From Monilinia fructicola (taxonomy: Eukaryota; Ascomycota; Leotiomycetes; Helotiales; Sclerotiniaceae), in NCBI GenBank assembly GCA_008692225.1, contig VICG01000001.1:1414501-1478500 (forward strand): a DNA stretch of 64,000 nt, read 5' to 3'. Under the pieces are notes generated by a model. It did not search any database, was not told the DNA's origin, and saw only the letters and a program-made list of their open reading frames with translations. How positions within the stretch are numbered: position 1 is the stretch's first letter; each line of letters begins with the position of its first letter. The translations under genes were made by a program, and so were the position numbers. Shown in pieces: positions 1 to 13,032 of this stretch.

Positions 1-69
1 AATTTGACAGAAGACGAGTGCGCTTTGCCTTCCCTAACCCGGAAGTATTGTATATTGACGTCTTCAAAG

Positions 70-1123
70 ATTTTATGGCGGTCCTTTGAGAGGTATTTTC
101 AATAACCTCCGCAACCGAAATCTACTGGTTGATGTCCAAACTTTGATACTGGACGGCCTTTCGGTTCCTTCAGACTTGTTAAGCGAAATCATTTTGAATG
201 ATTCCTACAATGTTCGCATCCTATCAATCCGCGAAGTATTAAACCTTAATGAAGCAAAATTGAGAGGAGCTCTGAGATATTCATGTCGTCCCTCAAGACC
301 CAAGAATACGCCTAGACTTCAAGGTCTCTATATTTTCGGTCCTAAGGATATACAACAAGCTGTAAAATCTCAGAAGCAGGTTAATGTTTATCCTGCTGGG
401 ATCGCACCTATAGATACGATTCCTAATTATGGGGTGACCTCTTCGCAAGGAGCACAGCTTGGCGCTCAATGGAATCGAAGATCTGAAATTGCATTGGAGG
501 AGAGTATGTTGCATGAGGGTGAAGTTTGGTCTCCGGGCAGTGGGAATGTGTTCTCAAAACCCATCCACAACGATTGGGCGGCAATTATGGTTTATTGTGA
601 AGGGATCATCAGTTTTGATGCCTTTCCATGTAAAGGCCCTCGTCATTCAGCAAGTTTACCACGTGACAGCTCAGGTCCTTGGTATAACCGTTTGCAAAAT
701 CACATAGATGCGCGTGTAGCGACTCATTCATTAAACGATTGCAGTAGCTGCGGGTCTTCTAAAGATGCCTTGGTACTTGGCCAATCACCTATGTTCATGT
801 TTCCACTCTTGTCGCCACCTCCCCTTCATGCATCCACGACCAACGCTGCAAAAACGCCATTCCAATTGTCTAAATCTCGGGAAAAACTAATGGTTCGATG
901 CATGGACTGTCTGCGAGATAGGTACTGCGAAAATTGTCACAAGTGGTGGTGCGAAGATTGTTTTGAAGGGACTGGCATGATCAGCAGCACCAGTAGCTCT
1001 CAAGTTTCTCCTTCATCGAAGACTGAAACGGAAACTATCAAGGTACATATGGGTCTTTGTGTTGAAAATTGCCTCGTAGCTGAGATGATGTCCGGTGCTG
1101 GAAGCAACGGAATGTGGGGTTGA
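70..1123 (+). CDS. F-box-like protein, 3' terminal exon (5' partial)
   Basis: Last exon of a gene that begins before the window. The reading frame is closed by a stop at 56-58, and a likely branch site (CTAAC, about 35-39) is followed by AG at 68-69, so I start the exon at 70. The first residues then read FYGGPLRGIFNNLRNRNLL, as I remember from ascomycete F-box proteins. The exon gives about 350 residues. The N-terminal part has a leucine-rich look (VQTLILDGL..., VRILSIREVLNL). The C-terminal part has paired cysteines (CMDCLRDRYCENCHKWWCEDC) that look like a small zinc-binding module. The F-box itself would lie upstream and is not visible, so the substrate-adaptor role in SCF ubiquitin ligases is inferred. 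The family assignment is from memory of related sequences only. Confidence 0.6.
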
Positions 1124-4100
1124 AGCAATTCCGCCGTGGCAACGTATGCAGTTACAAGTCTTTCATTTCGTAATATCCTTTTTGGAACGTTAGGTGGCTT
1201 TGAAATTCCCAGGTTCTCATAACAACCTAATATTCTCACAATTTATGAAGACAAACTGACGAAACCCCATAGTTCAGTCTTTCGAGAAGCTGCCTTTTCT
1301 GCGGGCTCAATGTGAGACACCATGAAAATCGACAATTGCTCTCTTCGCTAATGACGTCATATAGTGTCACGAATGTATAAAGAAGACTCAATTACGATGC
1401 AAGATATGTAACGGAGGCTATTGCACGATCCATAACGAGGGGTCTACTTTAACCACAGCAGGTCGCCATGCAATCGATGGTTGTAGATGCTAGTACTGAC
1501 AATTAATCTAGTGCGATTGTATGAGAGAGAAGTTCAACTGGTTTCAAAGCTTGTTTTGATGCTAATGATTATGTTTAGGGTGCTCTCGCAGTGGTCGACG
1601 AACGAGAGAATTATATTGATTCGTTCTCGCCGGTCGAATTTCAATACGAAAACGGATATGATCTCCCCTCTCTAGATATATGACGAATTGATTGTTGATC
1701 ATCCGCTACTGCATCAATCGATGATGACCCAGTCCCACTTTTCGTGATGATCAAATTATTTACACCATTACAGTAGCGTCTGGGGTCAGGCTGTCGGTGT
1801 GGGAGCTCCAGCTGTTCAAATTGTTTGTTGGGACAACAGAAGTGGGAGTAATCCCCGTTATGTCCTCCCCACGAAAGGTCACAGGAGTTGGTGTTGTGGA
1901 CCGAAGATGCGCTGACGGTTGATTATCGGAACACTGCTATAGGCACGTGCTAAGTAGTTTAGTCGAGCATATCTTTGGGTTTCATGGATCTCCCCATTAC
2001 AGTATTAGAGGTGTTTAGAGATGCAATCAACTAGTTATCTCTAATTACTAAGCCTTGATAAAGTGGTTGAAATAGCTCCGCTTGAAGCCGGGGTGGAAGC
2101 GATTTTTAGTACATTTTGGGGAACTTGATCCACTCGTGCTAGTTCTAAATATTGCTTAGAATGGACGCGAGAAACGGAGCTGAGAAGTTATCAACTCCAT
2201 TTCGAACCCATTTATCCATGAAATGGTTACGTGTCTCCGTCTTAGGCTAAGCTCCTCTGATCGCCCATATACACCCGGAGGTACTCCTGGCCCTCCTTTT
2301 CATAGTCACGCGTTTTCAATTCGGTATAAGATCGGCCGACAGAATATCAAGCTGACTCTATAGCTTCACTGATTGGCGAGATATCGTGGCTAAAGATGTT
2401 TGTCTGGTAAGAGCAACTTTGGAGCAACTGTTGGGACAACAAATTCGCTTAATGATAACCACGCAATATGAATATCAAGCTGAATCGGCATAGTATTCAT
2501 CCGTTAAGGGATTCAGTGGGAAGCAGACGGTTACCTACCGATCAAAAGAGATAGCTAGTTTATTGCATCTTTCAACAAGCTTTCGCTATATACTGTATAT
2601 ATGCCTCTATCGATTCGAAGAATTTTTCTTCTTCTGGAATATCAGGTCGTAACCCGAGTACCTTAAACTCACTCGTTCTAGCCATTTTTGGAATCGGGTG
2701 TCCGAGAACGGTAGGACATGCGATAGGTTGAAAAGGTTAGCGATGTAAATCGTTTTACTTTTTAAAGCTTGTTCATTAGATCAGGTCGATCAATTCCTAG
2801 TATATCATCTTCTATTTGATCCTTTATATCTTATAAGGCAAATCAATCTATATGATCATATTGGATTGCTGAAAAGATCCAAATCAATTCATTTTGATAT
2901 GTAATTCGGATCAAGTAATGGAAGAATTAAGCTGTATAATACAAGTGTAAAAGATACCGTTTAGATGGATGATTAACTAAGCTTGCAACACCTAATTATT
3001 TATCCGATATCAAGGGGTCGAAGGAAAAGCTCGTTGTTGATTAAGTATATATAATCAATCACTATTGTGTAACTTACATACGTTTGATTCAACATTTTGA
3101 CAACTAATCTCACCGCCAGGAAAAGAGGATTGCTGATACCAACCTCTTATTATGTCAAATGTAATATCTGTTTCCCTTTCACTTTTATCAACCCTTTACA
3201 ATCGCAATTGAAATGGGAGTTAGATTGCCAGTTTCAGATTACCAGTTTTGTCCCGTTTCTTCCCTGACAGATGAGACCGAAACTCCTTTCAATATGTGTA
3301 GGTACCAGCGTCTATTGTTGAGGAAGAGCTTTTCGGACTCAAAGCTATACCTGCATTGCCTTTCTGTCTAGGGCTTTGACTTTTACGGCGTGGTTGATCA
3401 AGTGGTCTGGGACTGTCTATTTCGTTTTGTCATCTATCGCTATAGCCGGATTGGTGAGGTCCTATCTTTGATCGGTTCTACGGTGTAGCTAATGACGAGA
3501 GGTCATGACTGAATGAGTCGCAACTTGGCATTCTAGAAGTTCGTTGATATTCGCCGGAGCACTCTTCAATGCGATCGATCGATGAAAGGGTGAGAATTTA
3601 AACTTTGCAGACTTCTAGAATTATATCGAAGTTATTCTCTATACGTTCCATCAGATCAAGCCTTCTTAGCTTTATCATATGTTAAATGTATTTTTTAGCT
3701 TTTAAATCTTTCTAACTTATAAATTTACTTAATACAGTTTATAGATAATTCCTTTTAATAACAATTTATTTTAAGCTATCTAATTCGGCTAATTCGATAA
3801 ACTCGAGGGATACAAAGTAGATTTACCAGTTTCATGCATGCCTGCAGTGGTTGAGCTACTTTTTGTAAGTGGTGCTGATCGCTACTATGAATTTCTTAAT
3901 ACGAGACTGTTCATAGGTGGCTAAATGTCTCCGATGTCTCTACTCGTGCTGCCAGAAAGGACGATAAGACCCATTATAATAGATGTTGCAAAGACTTCCA
4001 TTGGAATGAGTATTTTCCCAAAAGTGGAACATTCGAAGAGGAGTAGTATAATTGGCCTTGTCCCCCTTCTATTAGCGTATTGATTTGAATACTTTCTGAC

Positions 4101-4352
4101 GGCACCAGTATTTTTATAGTCTCATTCCTTGATGCCCCGCACTGATGGCAGAATGAATCGTACCTGTCTAGGGAAGTAGCGGCTTTCCGCTTATGCAGCA
4201 CCCCAAAGTGCTGGGTAACACATTCTTGTGGGGGTCACTCCGGTTTCTTGATTTAGCTCCCTCTCTTCCCTGCATCAGGTGCATGCGCGGAACCACATAT
4301 TCGTAACTTAGGAGAATTACCACCGCTTATCAAAGCTTGTTTTCCTTTCCTC
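1124..4352. other. Intergenic, AT-leaning, no gene recognised
   Basis: Only short, interrupted frames occur here. Composition becomes more AT-rich at about 2750-3080 and 3650-3800. I see no tRNA, no terminal repeats and no transposase motif. Part of it may be old mutated repeat DNA, but that is a guess from composition. Confidence 0.5.
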
Positions 4353-4359
4353 TATAAAT
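4353..4359 (+). promoter_or_regulatory. Putative TATA box of the MFS gene
   Basis: A TATAAAT element lies about 85 bp before the ATG at 4442, after a pyrimidine-rich stretch. Position and sequence fit a core promoter TATA box. The transcription start was not determined. Confidence 0.45.
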
Positions 4360-4441
4360 ATCGTCCCCCGTTGACATCTTGGCATTTGCTTAGCATCATT
4401 TGTCTCACTCTCGCATATTTTCTCGTCGATATCTCACAGCC

Positions 4442-6097
4442 ATGGGCCAAACAGATATTAGCAGCAATTATCCCTCTGCCACCAGCGATACAGATGTCGA
4501 GAAGGTGGAAGATAAAGCCTGTCACGATTCTCTTCGACAAAGAGACGGCCATGATCCCAATTTAGTCGAATTCGTCCCCAATGACCCCGAAAATCCATTC
4601 AACTGGACCCGGCTGAGAAAATGGTCGATTCTCATGCCGTTAACGATAGCCAATTTCAGTTGTCTATGGTAGTTCTCCCTTGCTCTATTGCAGTCATCCA
4701 AATGCTAACTTCTGCTCTCCAGGATAGCTTCGGGATACTCGCCTGCGATTCCTGAATTTCAAGCAAGATTTGGCACGTCGTCTGAGGTTGCCACGCTTCC
4801 TTTGGTTATCTACGTGATCGGATTGGGATTCGGCCCTATGCTTTTGGCACCTCTCAGCGAATATTATGGACGAACTCCAGTGTACCTGGCCAATTTCTTC
4901 ATCACTACCATACTATTGCTGGGCACTGCGTTAGTCGACAACGTCCCTGGCTTCATAATCCTAAGGTTCATCACGGGATTCTTTGCTTCTGCATCCATCA
5001 GTTAGTAGTCAGACCATCAACGTCATATTACTGTCAACTAACCTTCCACAGCGAACATCGGAGGGACCATCGCCGACATGTATCATCACGAACGTACCGG
5101 TATGCCCTTGGCAATCTACACTGTAACGTCCGCCGGCGGGTCCGCAAGTGGAGTCTTCGTCTTCTCTTTCATCGCCCAATTGCACGGGCTCCACGGTGTT
5201 CTGTGGGGCATGTGCGGAGCGACCGGCGGATTCTTCCTCCTCCTATGTATCTCACTGAGAGAAACCCGACACTCGGTGCTCCTGCGCCGGCGCGCCGCTC
5301 GCCTGCGCAAGGAAACGGGAAACCAAAACCTAGACGTCCCGCCCGACATGCGCACGCAGCCCGCGACCCAAGTGTTCGCCACCGCCCTCACCCGCCCCTT
5401 CCATCTCCTCTTCACCGAACCCGTCATCCTCTTCACCGCCGCCTACAATGGGTATCTCTTCGGCATCGCCTTCCTCTTCAACGGCGCCTTCACCATCGTC
5501 TTCGCCGACGGCTACGGCTTCAACACCATCCAGACCGGCCTTGCGAATCTCGGCGTCTGCGTCGGCGCCCTCTTGGGTCCCGTAACCCATATCTGGCAGG
5601 AGCGGTACTATCTCCGCAAGATCGTCGCCGCCGACGGCACGATCAAGAACGTCCCCGAGGCACGCGTCCAGCTGAGCATCGTCGGTGCCATCGTCTTCCC
5701 CATCTCCCTCTTCTGGTTCGGGTGGTCCGCGCAACCCGGCTCCATCCACTGGATCGTGCCGATCGTCGCCTCCGTCTTCTATGGATGGTCCTTCTACACC
5801 ATCATCCAGATGACATTTATGTACATCGAAGATACGTACAAGGTCTACGCGGCATCGGCCCTGGCGGGCGTGTGTTTCGCGCGCAACATCATCGGGGGCG
5901 TCTTCCCGCTCTTCGGAACACAGATGTTTCATCATCTGGGTGTGCATTGGGCCAGTAGTGTCTTGGGATTTGCGGCCATTCTACTAATGCCGATTCCATA
6001 TATATTGAGCAGATGGGGGAGGGGACTCAGGATAAGGAGTCCATGGGCGAGAATCCACATGGATGATTTGGGTGATGATGACGATGTAACGATGTGA
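4442..6097 (+). CDS. MFS transporter, DHA1 (drug:H+ antiporter) type
   Basis: Three exons: 4442-4668, 4723-5000, 5052-6097 (1551 nt, 516 aa). Both introns (54 and 51 bp) have GT..AG ends and preserve frame. The cytosolic N-terminus carries the ENPFNWTRLRKW signature common just before TM1 in fungal DHA1 transporters. The loop between TM2 and TM3 reads GPMLLAPLSEYYGRTPVY, the DHA1 form of MFS motif A. About 12 hydrophobic segments follow, with a charged central loop (around LLRRRAARLRK) and an acidic C-terminal tail. The family exports drugs, polyamines or small toxic compounds across the plasma membrane; the substrate cannot be told from sequence. No neighbouring biosynthetic genes are present. 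The last exon is much richer in C-ending codons than the first two. It converges on AMS1. Confidence 0.9.
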
Positions 6098-6663
6098 TGA
6101 CGTAGATTATCTTCCTGGCATTGAGATGAGCGAAAAATTGGGGGCAACATATCTGGGAGTTTTGGGGAACTTATTCATGGCTCAAGGCGTTCGTGTTGGT
6201 TTTTAGAGGCATAGTAGCGTAGCGATCCTCTCAAGTTGCGATGATGAAATGAAATATATGACATATTATCCAGAAATTTTAAGAAGTTCCAATTTACCCA
6301 TCCGATCTTCCTCTTCACTTCATCATCTTTCTCCATCAACATTTACAAGAGATATCATAAAGCTCATCCAGGCGGTTTTTGGCGAGCTTTTTGAAGGCCG
6401 TGAAATAGACATCGAATAAATCATTTCTTTATTGGGCAAGGAGGCGGGAGAAAAATTAAACACATATGGTACTCCTTATTTCGTTCTTTGGGCATAATCA
6501 TGGAAAAGGACGCTAATGGATCTCTCCATTGCACCCTGCTAAATTTGTCGCGCTATTGATGTACTAAAGAAACCCCATATCATAATGCATAATTGTCAAT
6601 CTTTGCCATATCCATCCCCACCCATTGATTCTGTCTCTCGTAGTTTCAAACACAGCCTTCAAC
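6098..6663. other. Convergent intergenic spacer
   Basis: This 566 bp region between the stops of the MFS gene and AMS1 must hold both 3' ends. It is AT-leaning and no gene is seen. Confidence 0.5.
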
Positions 6664-9600
6664 CTACAACTGCAACCTAAAGGTACCAACCTCGAACGGC
6701 TTCAAAGTGATATCAATTTTCCCTCCCTCGACCTTAAGTTCCTCTCCATCATCCTCCAAAACGTTTGTCTTCCAAACCCTCTTCACATCCAGAGTGGTTT
6801 CAATTGTACCCCTACTAGTTCCACCCAAGCTATCATAGATTCTCAAGATAACACTTTGTCCCTTCCTCTTCCTTAATTCACCACGACTAACATCCTCGTC
6901 ATCTTCACCTCGCTTAACGGTATCTAGAATCAACGATTGATCACCCGTGAGTTTTATTGGGCTCTCAAATACGCTGGCTTCAATGTCTTTTGAGGCCTTG
7001 TAAAGCTTGAGTGGATTGTTAAAATTGAATGCCGTGCGAACAGTCGTTGAGCCAAGAGCTCTCTGGTGAGGTAGAAGAGCCCAACGAATGTGGTGACGGC
7101 CCATATCAGCATGTGCATCTGGGGCTTTTGGAGCACGAAGAAGAGACAATCGCATCACGTTGCCACAAGTAGCAAACCCATATTTACTATCATTCAAGAT
7201 AGAAACACCATATCCATTCTCAGAGAGATCTGCGAATTTATGACAGCATACTTCGAACTTGGCCATATCCCAGCTACCCTCAGTCAGTAATATACTCTGG
7301 ATATACAAAGAGATTCGAACTTACGTTGTGTTGTAATGGGTAGGTCTTTTTACGATACCAAATTGTGTCTCGTAGGATGCTTCGGTATTTCGGACGTCGA
7401 CGGGGAATTCGACCTTCAGAAATTTCATACTTTCCTTCCACTCAACCTCGCTTTGCATCTCAACATAAGACTGTTGGCCCTTAAATGCAGCTGATAAACT
7501 GATATGTGTCTTCACCCAGCTCTCTTCGCTGATCTTCGTCTCAGTCACGACACTGACTCTATGGGCATCGTTCTGCACGATCTTGGTATCACCCGGAGGT
7601 AGCTCCTTGCGAGAATTCAAGTGAAAGACTTCTACATCCCAGGCTTGCCAGTAAAGTGGTTTATCATCAAAGATAACAAGTTGATTGGCTTTGCCCCCTT
7701 TGGCCACGACTTCTCTCTCCGCTTGTCGATCATAGAGAGATGTAATAACGCCGCCCTCGACTTGGACTCTGAGTTGCTCATTCTGCAATACGAAGACGCC
7801 TCTCTTGACCTCTTTTACAGTAACTTCTGGTGTTTCTGCAATCTTGAATGACTTGATCTTTAAGATATTGCCTTGACCACATGCAACTCCGGCAGTGTTA
7901 TTGCCAAGTGGAACAATTTCTCTCCTATGCCATGGCATGGTGTTCAGGGCCACAAGACTGCCGTCCTTGGATGACTCTTCGGCTTGCTTTAAACCTAGGT
8001 TCTTGTAAAGCTTTTTAAGAATATTCTCGCCAGTCTTGAATACTTTTGCATACAACTTTTACTCGTCAGTTTTGTATAAAGATAAAGATAGGCTCAATTC
8101 ACATACCTCATCACTGTCATCGTAACACATTTCAATGGACGAGCCGGGCAAGCAATCATGGAACTGGCACAACAATACAGCCTCCCACATGTCATCAATA
8201 TCTTCTTTAGGATACTTAAAGTCTTTACATTTGAGACTTGCGATCGTTGAGAGAAGCTCAATATTATGTAGCATGATCTCAGAGTTTCTATTGTTGCGCT
8301 TATTGTTTGCTTGTGTTCTGGGTCATGTCAGAATAAGTTGCATCATACGACTTAGATATGACTTACGTGTAGGTTCCACGATGAAGCTCAAAATAGAGCT
8401 CACCATACCAGGTCACCAAATCTAGACCATCAGAAACCCTCTTTTCCAAGCGATCAAAGAAATCCTCGACAGAGTCCCCCATATGAACTCTTGGCAGAAG
8501 TCCCACGGTATCACTCATTCCACGAAGACGCCTGAGCTTCTCAATCATCTGCCAAGTAGGTCCTCCACCACCATCACCTTTTCCAAAGACAAGAAGAGAT
8601 GTCTCATCCTGATCCATGGACTTGTGTTGGGTTACTGATCTTCTGACATCACCAAAATCTGCATTCGCAGTATATGTTTCGGACGGTGCCATATGACAAA
8701 TGACTTGACTACCATCAAGAGATACCCAGTTGAAGGTAGTATGTGGAAAGTTATTGATGTTATTCCAGCTTAGTTTTTGAGTGAAGAAGCGTTTCATATC
8801 CGCAAGACGGCACAGCTGAGGGAGTTGACTAGAGTAGCCAAATGTATCTGGTAGCCAGAATGTCTTGCACCTCTCTCCAAAATTGCTTTCGAAGAATCTT
8901 TGGCCATACAAGAATTGACGTACCAGGGACTCCCCGCTAGGCAAATTAGTATCGTGCTCGACCCAACTGCCTCCAACCGGCTGGAATTTCCCCTGTTTGA
9001 CCTTTTCCTTAACTCGGTCAAACACATAGGGATAATACTCTTTCAGCCATTTGTACTGTTGAGCCTGTGAGACAGCAAATCGATGCTCAGGGTAACGATC
9101 CATAAGATCACATTGATTCGACCAAGACCTAGCAACCTTTCTTTTGGTCTCGGCCCATGGCCAAAGCCAACAAGTATCAATATGGCAGTGGCCAATACCA
9201 TAGACGATAGGTTTTGTACCAGTCTCATAGACCTTTGAAGAGCTGACATTCTCGCCTAGATATTCTTGCGCGATCTTTCGACCCTTGAGAATTGAGTCTT
9301 GGTTTCCTAACTCGAAAGCATCAATAATCTCATTTGCGACCCTCAATGCTTTATGTTGTTCCCATGATTCTGATGGGAATTCTCGAGCAGCATCTCCAAT
9401 TTCCCAGATATCGATCCACAAAGCTCGAGCTTCCACATTCACAGCAACAATCTCGGCTTTGGATAGCTGGAAGTATTTATTAGGGTTCGGGGGTTGAATA
9501 GAATCTCCACCTGGTGCATTGCCAAACATCCCATTACAGGCTGCGTTGAATGTTAGCATCATAGATATATCCGTAAATTGATTCAATCTTACCCATCTCA

Positions 9601-10167
9601 ATATAAATTGTATGTTCCTTCCCATCGCGGAATTTGTCTGGCAAGATCCACTCAACTCTTTCACCGCCGCCAGTTAATCCCTGAAGAGGATTCCCGTCCT
9701 CAGTCCAAACCATACCTTCATTGTTGGCATCCCAATGCAACTCCAGCAGGTCCTTCTTCAGAAATGCCGAGGGAACAGTTATTCGTACTTTGAACCAATG
9801 GGTTGACCATGAAGGACCAAAAGATTCACCGATATGTGTTGTTCTAAACTCGTGGCTCGTGGCATCTTTGAAAGTAGGTCGAGATAGGTCCGGGGCGTCC
9901 CAGACCGAAAGTTTGATATGTGGTTCTCCAGATGCAACTCCTTCGTTCAACATTCTATCAACAACGACGCGATCAATTAGCAGATGAAAAAGAACAGGGG
10001 GTATATATGGCATACGCTCGTAGGTTTTTCCCTTCATATTGGCCGCCACCATAGAATTGACCAATTCTATCTTTGTAAAGATTAGGTATCAATTTACCCT
10101 TTGGTCCCTCGGACCTAACAGGATATGAGCTCTTCAGCTCCGTCTTTGGTATGGTTTCACCACCCAT
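6664..10167 (-). CDS. AMS1: Vacuolar alpha-mannosidase, GH38 (Ams1)
   Basis: Six exons on the minus strand: 10167-10016, 9954-9593, 9540-8367, 8317-8107, 8055-7325, 7273-6664. Introns are 49-61 bp and the CDS is 3240 nt (1079 aa), the usual length of fungal Ams1. GH38 marks are clear: GHCHIDTCWLWPW (metal-binding His/Asp near residue 291), FWLPDTFGYSSQLPQ (catalytic nucleophile Asp near residue 403) and QFHDCLPGSS (metal-binding His). The intron 5 acceptor was chosen so the protein reads ...HYNTT-WDMAKFEV..., matching the family. The enzyme removes alpha-mannose from oligosaccharides. No signal peptide is seen, which fits yeast Ams1, carried to the vacuole by the Cvt/autophagy route. I start at MGGETIP; the frame stays open upstream through a tandem repeat (10192-10232), probably leader sequence. 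Confidence 0.95.
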
Positions 10168-10191
10168 AATTGGCAATTGAATGATTCGGTT

Positions 10192-10232
10192 GATGGAATT
10201 GATGGAATTGATGGAATTGATGGAATTGATGG
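10192..10232. repeat. Tandem 9-bp repeat (gatggaatt) in AMS1 leader
   Basis: Four exact copies plus a partial copy of gatggaatt begin 25 bp before the AMS1 start codon. The period is a multiple of three, so the open frame is preserved. Confidence 0.85.
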
Positions 10233-11347
10233 ACTCGAATTGATCTGAAGACAATGAACTGAATTTGGATGTAAGTAAATGGTTGTGATTTGTAGAAAGA
10301 AGATCAAGACAGACAGTTCCGGAAAACCGTATCACAATCCATCGACTTAAACCTATTTATACTACGCCCGCTTGTTACGTAGAAGTGGAGTTTCTTGGGT
10401 CCGGGTACTTACAGTGCTAACTGATTAGGAAGGGGTAATAAGCTTTGGCCTAGGAAAGCGCGGGGGTGTGGAGTTGGAACACGCCGTAGGCAGGGGAACT
10501 CCATATCACGTGAAGAGGTTGGTAGATCAACACAACCACCAACATTGCTCTACGTGCACTGGGATAGATACTAGGTAGATATAACTTACCTCGACGACAT
10601 TATCCCCATGCTCCTGGACAGAAATACGAAGATATGGATTCAGACTCCCAAAAGTCATCAATATAATGAAGAAGAAGGTCAAAATGAAGGAAATCATCTG
10701 AGGGGGGGATGCATATCTATGGAGTCATGAGCACATTGAATACGAAGTGTTTTATGTATATTGCATTGCAAGGGGTGGCACAAAGATGCGGGGTTGAAGC
10801 TGCAGGTACAATATTTGTACGTTATGAGAAACATGCTTCGCCGACGACCGAGTTGCTATTTGGAATATCTTGTATGTCTGTACATTTTCGGACCAATGAT
10901 TTTTGTTGATAAAAATAGCAGATTAGATGAAAGTATATCAAATATCGAGATTCTTTTTCGTCTATTGGCTATTGGCTATGAGCTATTAGCTATCGGATAT
11001 CGGCTATGTACATCATAAATACCCAAGTGCTACTATTTGATAGGTTATAGAAATGTACTTGAGATGAGAGTAAAGTAGTTCTAGTTCAACTATATATATC
11101 TCATTCGCCCTGATCTAGAGCATGGACTAAGTCTCTACTACGTATGTGTGCAATAAAAACTCGGCCTTTATCTGACCTTCATATAGAGCATGTATCAAAC
11201 AATACTATGCTGCGGATGAACTTCAGCGAGTTCTAAGAACTGCAATTCATTTGAAGCCCTACTTAAAGAGCGCTTCGATCTCAAATTCAATCATTACTTA
11301 TCATTAGTTCCACCTCGCTTGGTACATGTACAGTCTCGCATCCAAAC
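10233..11347. other. Intergenic region upstream of AMS1
   Basis: AMS1 promoter side and the 3' flank of the 11.35 kb gene. It contains short repeats of ggctat/agctat type near 10970-11010. No gene is supported. Confidence 0.45.
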
Positions 11348-13032
11348 TCAAAGCCATTCCGATGCCCTCCCATCTATTCACAAAACAATTAGTATTGCAT
11401 CTGAAAGGATGATATAGAGAAAAGCAGCCTTGCACACTTGCACACTTGGAAGAAATTGCGAACTTACCCGGAGTTTGATCCATAATCCCCACAACGACGA
11501 TTTGTTTCTTCAATTCCTTTCTCCTCCTTTCCTTCTTATTAACACTCAATTTTGCTTTCTCCAACACTTCATGGAAATGTTCGTTGCTCTTCTGTATCAC
11601 ATCTGGAGCCCCTTTGATCCCCATGAACCCCGATTTCTTTGGCATGGGTGTGCCTGGGCCTGTCGAGCTTCTACTAGCATTCGGGATTACTTCATTTCTG
11701 TCCATTGGCGATGTTCTTGTGAACGATAGTCGTTTCAAAGCGTCCGAGAATTTTTTCGCCCAACGATCCTGCCGATTTGGGCGAGTCTGATGTTTTGTGA
11801 GGCGAGAGAAACGGAAAGGGACTTTTCAGGGGGTGATTACCACTTGAAAAATCTCTCCTTCGATTTTTCTTTCGTTCGGGCATGACCAAAGATGGCGGTA
11901 CCATAGATGGTGTAGATGAGACTGTTGATGGTTCATCATGCATGCCCTGCTCTTGTTCGCTTGTGAGGAACGGAGTAGTAGGGGTTCGTGGTTCCCAATC
12001 TTCTGGGCTTTCGCTGAAATAGCTTTCTCGACTTTTCTTTATCGGCACTGCTAGTGGCGGCGGCATGAGAGCCATATCATCATTATGGACACTGTTGTCT
12101 AATGGATATCCACCTATACCTTGATGTTCGTACCTTACTCTTTCTTGATCTATCAAGTCCTCAAGGCTTTCGCTGTGATATGGACCTCGGCTGCTGTTTG
12201 GTTCTCCTAGATGTCCTTGCATAAACCTTGATACCCTTTCTTTGTAGTCTGGTGATACAACTAATGATTTTGGCGTCGAACAACCCTGGCTTGAAACATT
12301 GCTACTGTTGTATTTGGGAGATTGCAGGTGTATTTCATCGTCCTGCATTAGAGAAACTGGAACAGAACCAATGGATTGCTTTCGTTGAGCTAGCGGTAGA
12401 TTCATACCATCATCCTGGCTGTAATTACTTCCAGAACTATCATCAGAGTTGTCTGTAACTATACGCAATGAAGATTGTCGACTTCCCTTTCCCTCCCTAA
12501 TCTCCATTGTAGGATCGTAACCCGTCCTCTGCATGACTTTTGCAGCCGACTTCGACAGGGATAGGTCGGGATGTGGAGGTAATGTTCTAGTCTCAGGCGA
12601 AGAATGAGTTCTTAACACTTTCTGCATCGTGTCATCTTTTCTCGTCACATTGCCATCATAACTCTTCGAACCAGAAAGATCCATACTCGGCCTTGGAACA
12701 GGATCACCATACTCATGTAACCACCCGTCAAGCCTTCTACTTCCTCTCCCTAACTTCTTCACTACAACACCCGGGATCACTGGCAGCGAATCTTTGCTAA
12801 AATGATGCTCGTTTCCCAGTGTTAAACTATGCGTCAATACCGGCCGCTTAATCGCCTCCGAACCACCCAAAGAAGCTGAAGTGTGGCCCCACTGTGCCCA
12901 CGGTCCTAACTGCGCATGCACATTTGACTGTAGTTGAGATTGCGAGTGCGAGTGCGAAAGGGAACGTCTATCAAATTTAAAAGAAGACGGTAATGTAGTT
13001 CGGGATTTGTCTTTGGATGATGAGCTCACCAT
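11348..13032 (-). CDS. Ser-rich conserved fungal protein of unknown function, with a one-base frame break
   Basis: Not recognised by name. Start ATG at 13032; exon 1 runs to 11468, intron 11374-11467 (94 bp, CTAAT branch), last exon 11373-11348. The protein is polar and Ser/Pro-rich, likely disordered. A central segment holds GVVVKKLGRGSRRLDGWLHEYG. The C-terminus has a basic helix-like part (HEVLEKAKLSVNKKERRRKE), then KKQIVVVGIMDQTP and, after the intron, DGRASEWL. The frame is broken at a run of six T (11751-11756, A on the coding strand). Reading it as one base shorter joins two plainly coding frames at ...LGEKFSDALKRLSF and gives 529 aa with the intron in phase. The break is therefore more likely an assembly indel than a biological truncation. 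Confidence 0.7.

Noticed and set aside
1..85. Frame reading RRVRFAFPNPEVLYIDVFKDF at the left edge as part of the F-box exon
   Set aside because: It runs into a stop after the junction, and a branch site plus AG at 68-69 explains the region as intron end; the frame from 70 matches the expected protein.
5203..5958. Long open frames on other frames/strands over the MFS gene's third exon
   Set aside because: Arg/Pro/His-rich translations with no family resemblance; by-products of C-ending codons in the real gene.
11304..11738. C-terminal extension of the 11.35 kb orphan read through the intron (ending ...YMYQARWN)
   Set aside because: Needs the 94 bp segment with GTAAGT donor, CTAAT branch and TAG acceptor to be coding; removing it gives an in-phase end and a more natural C-terminus.
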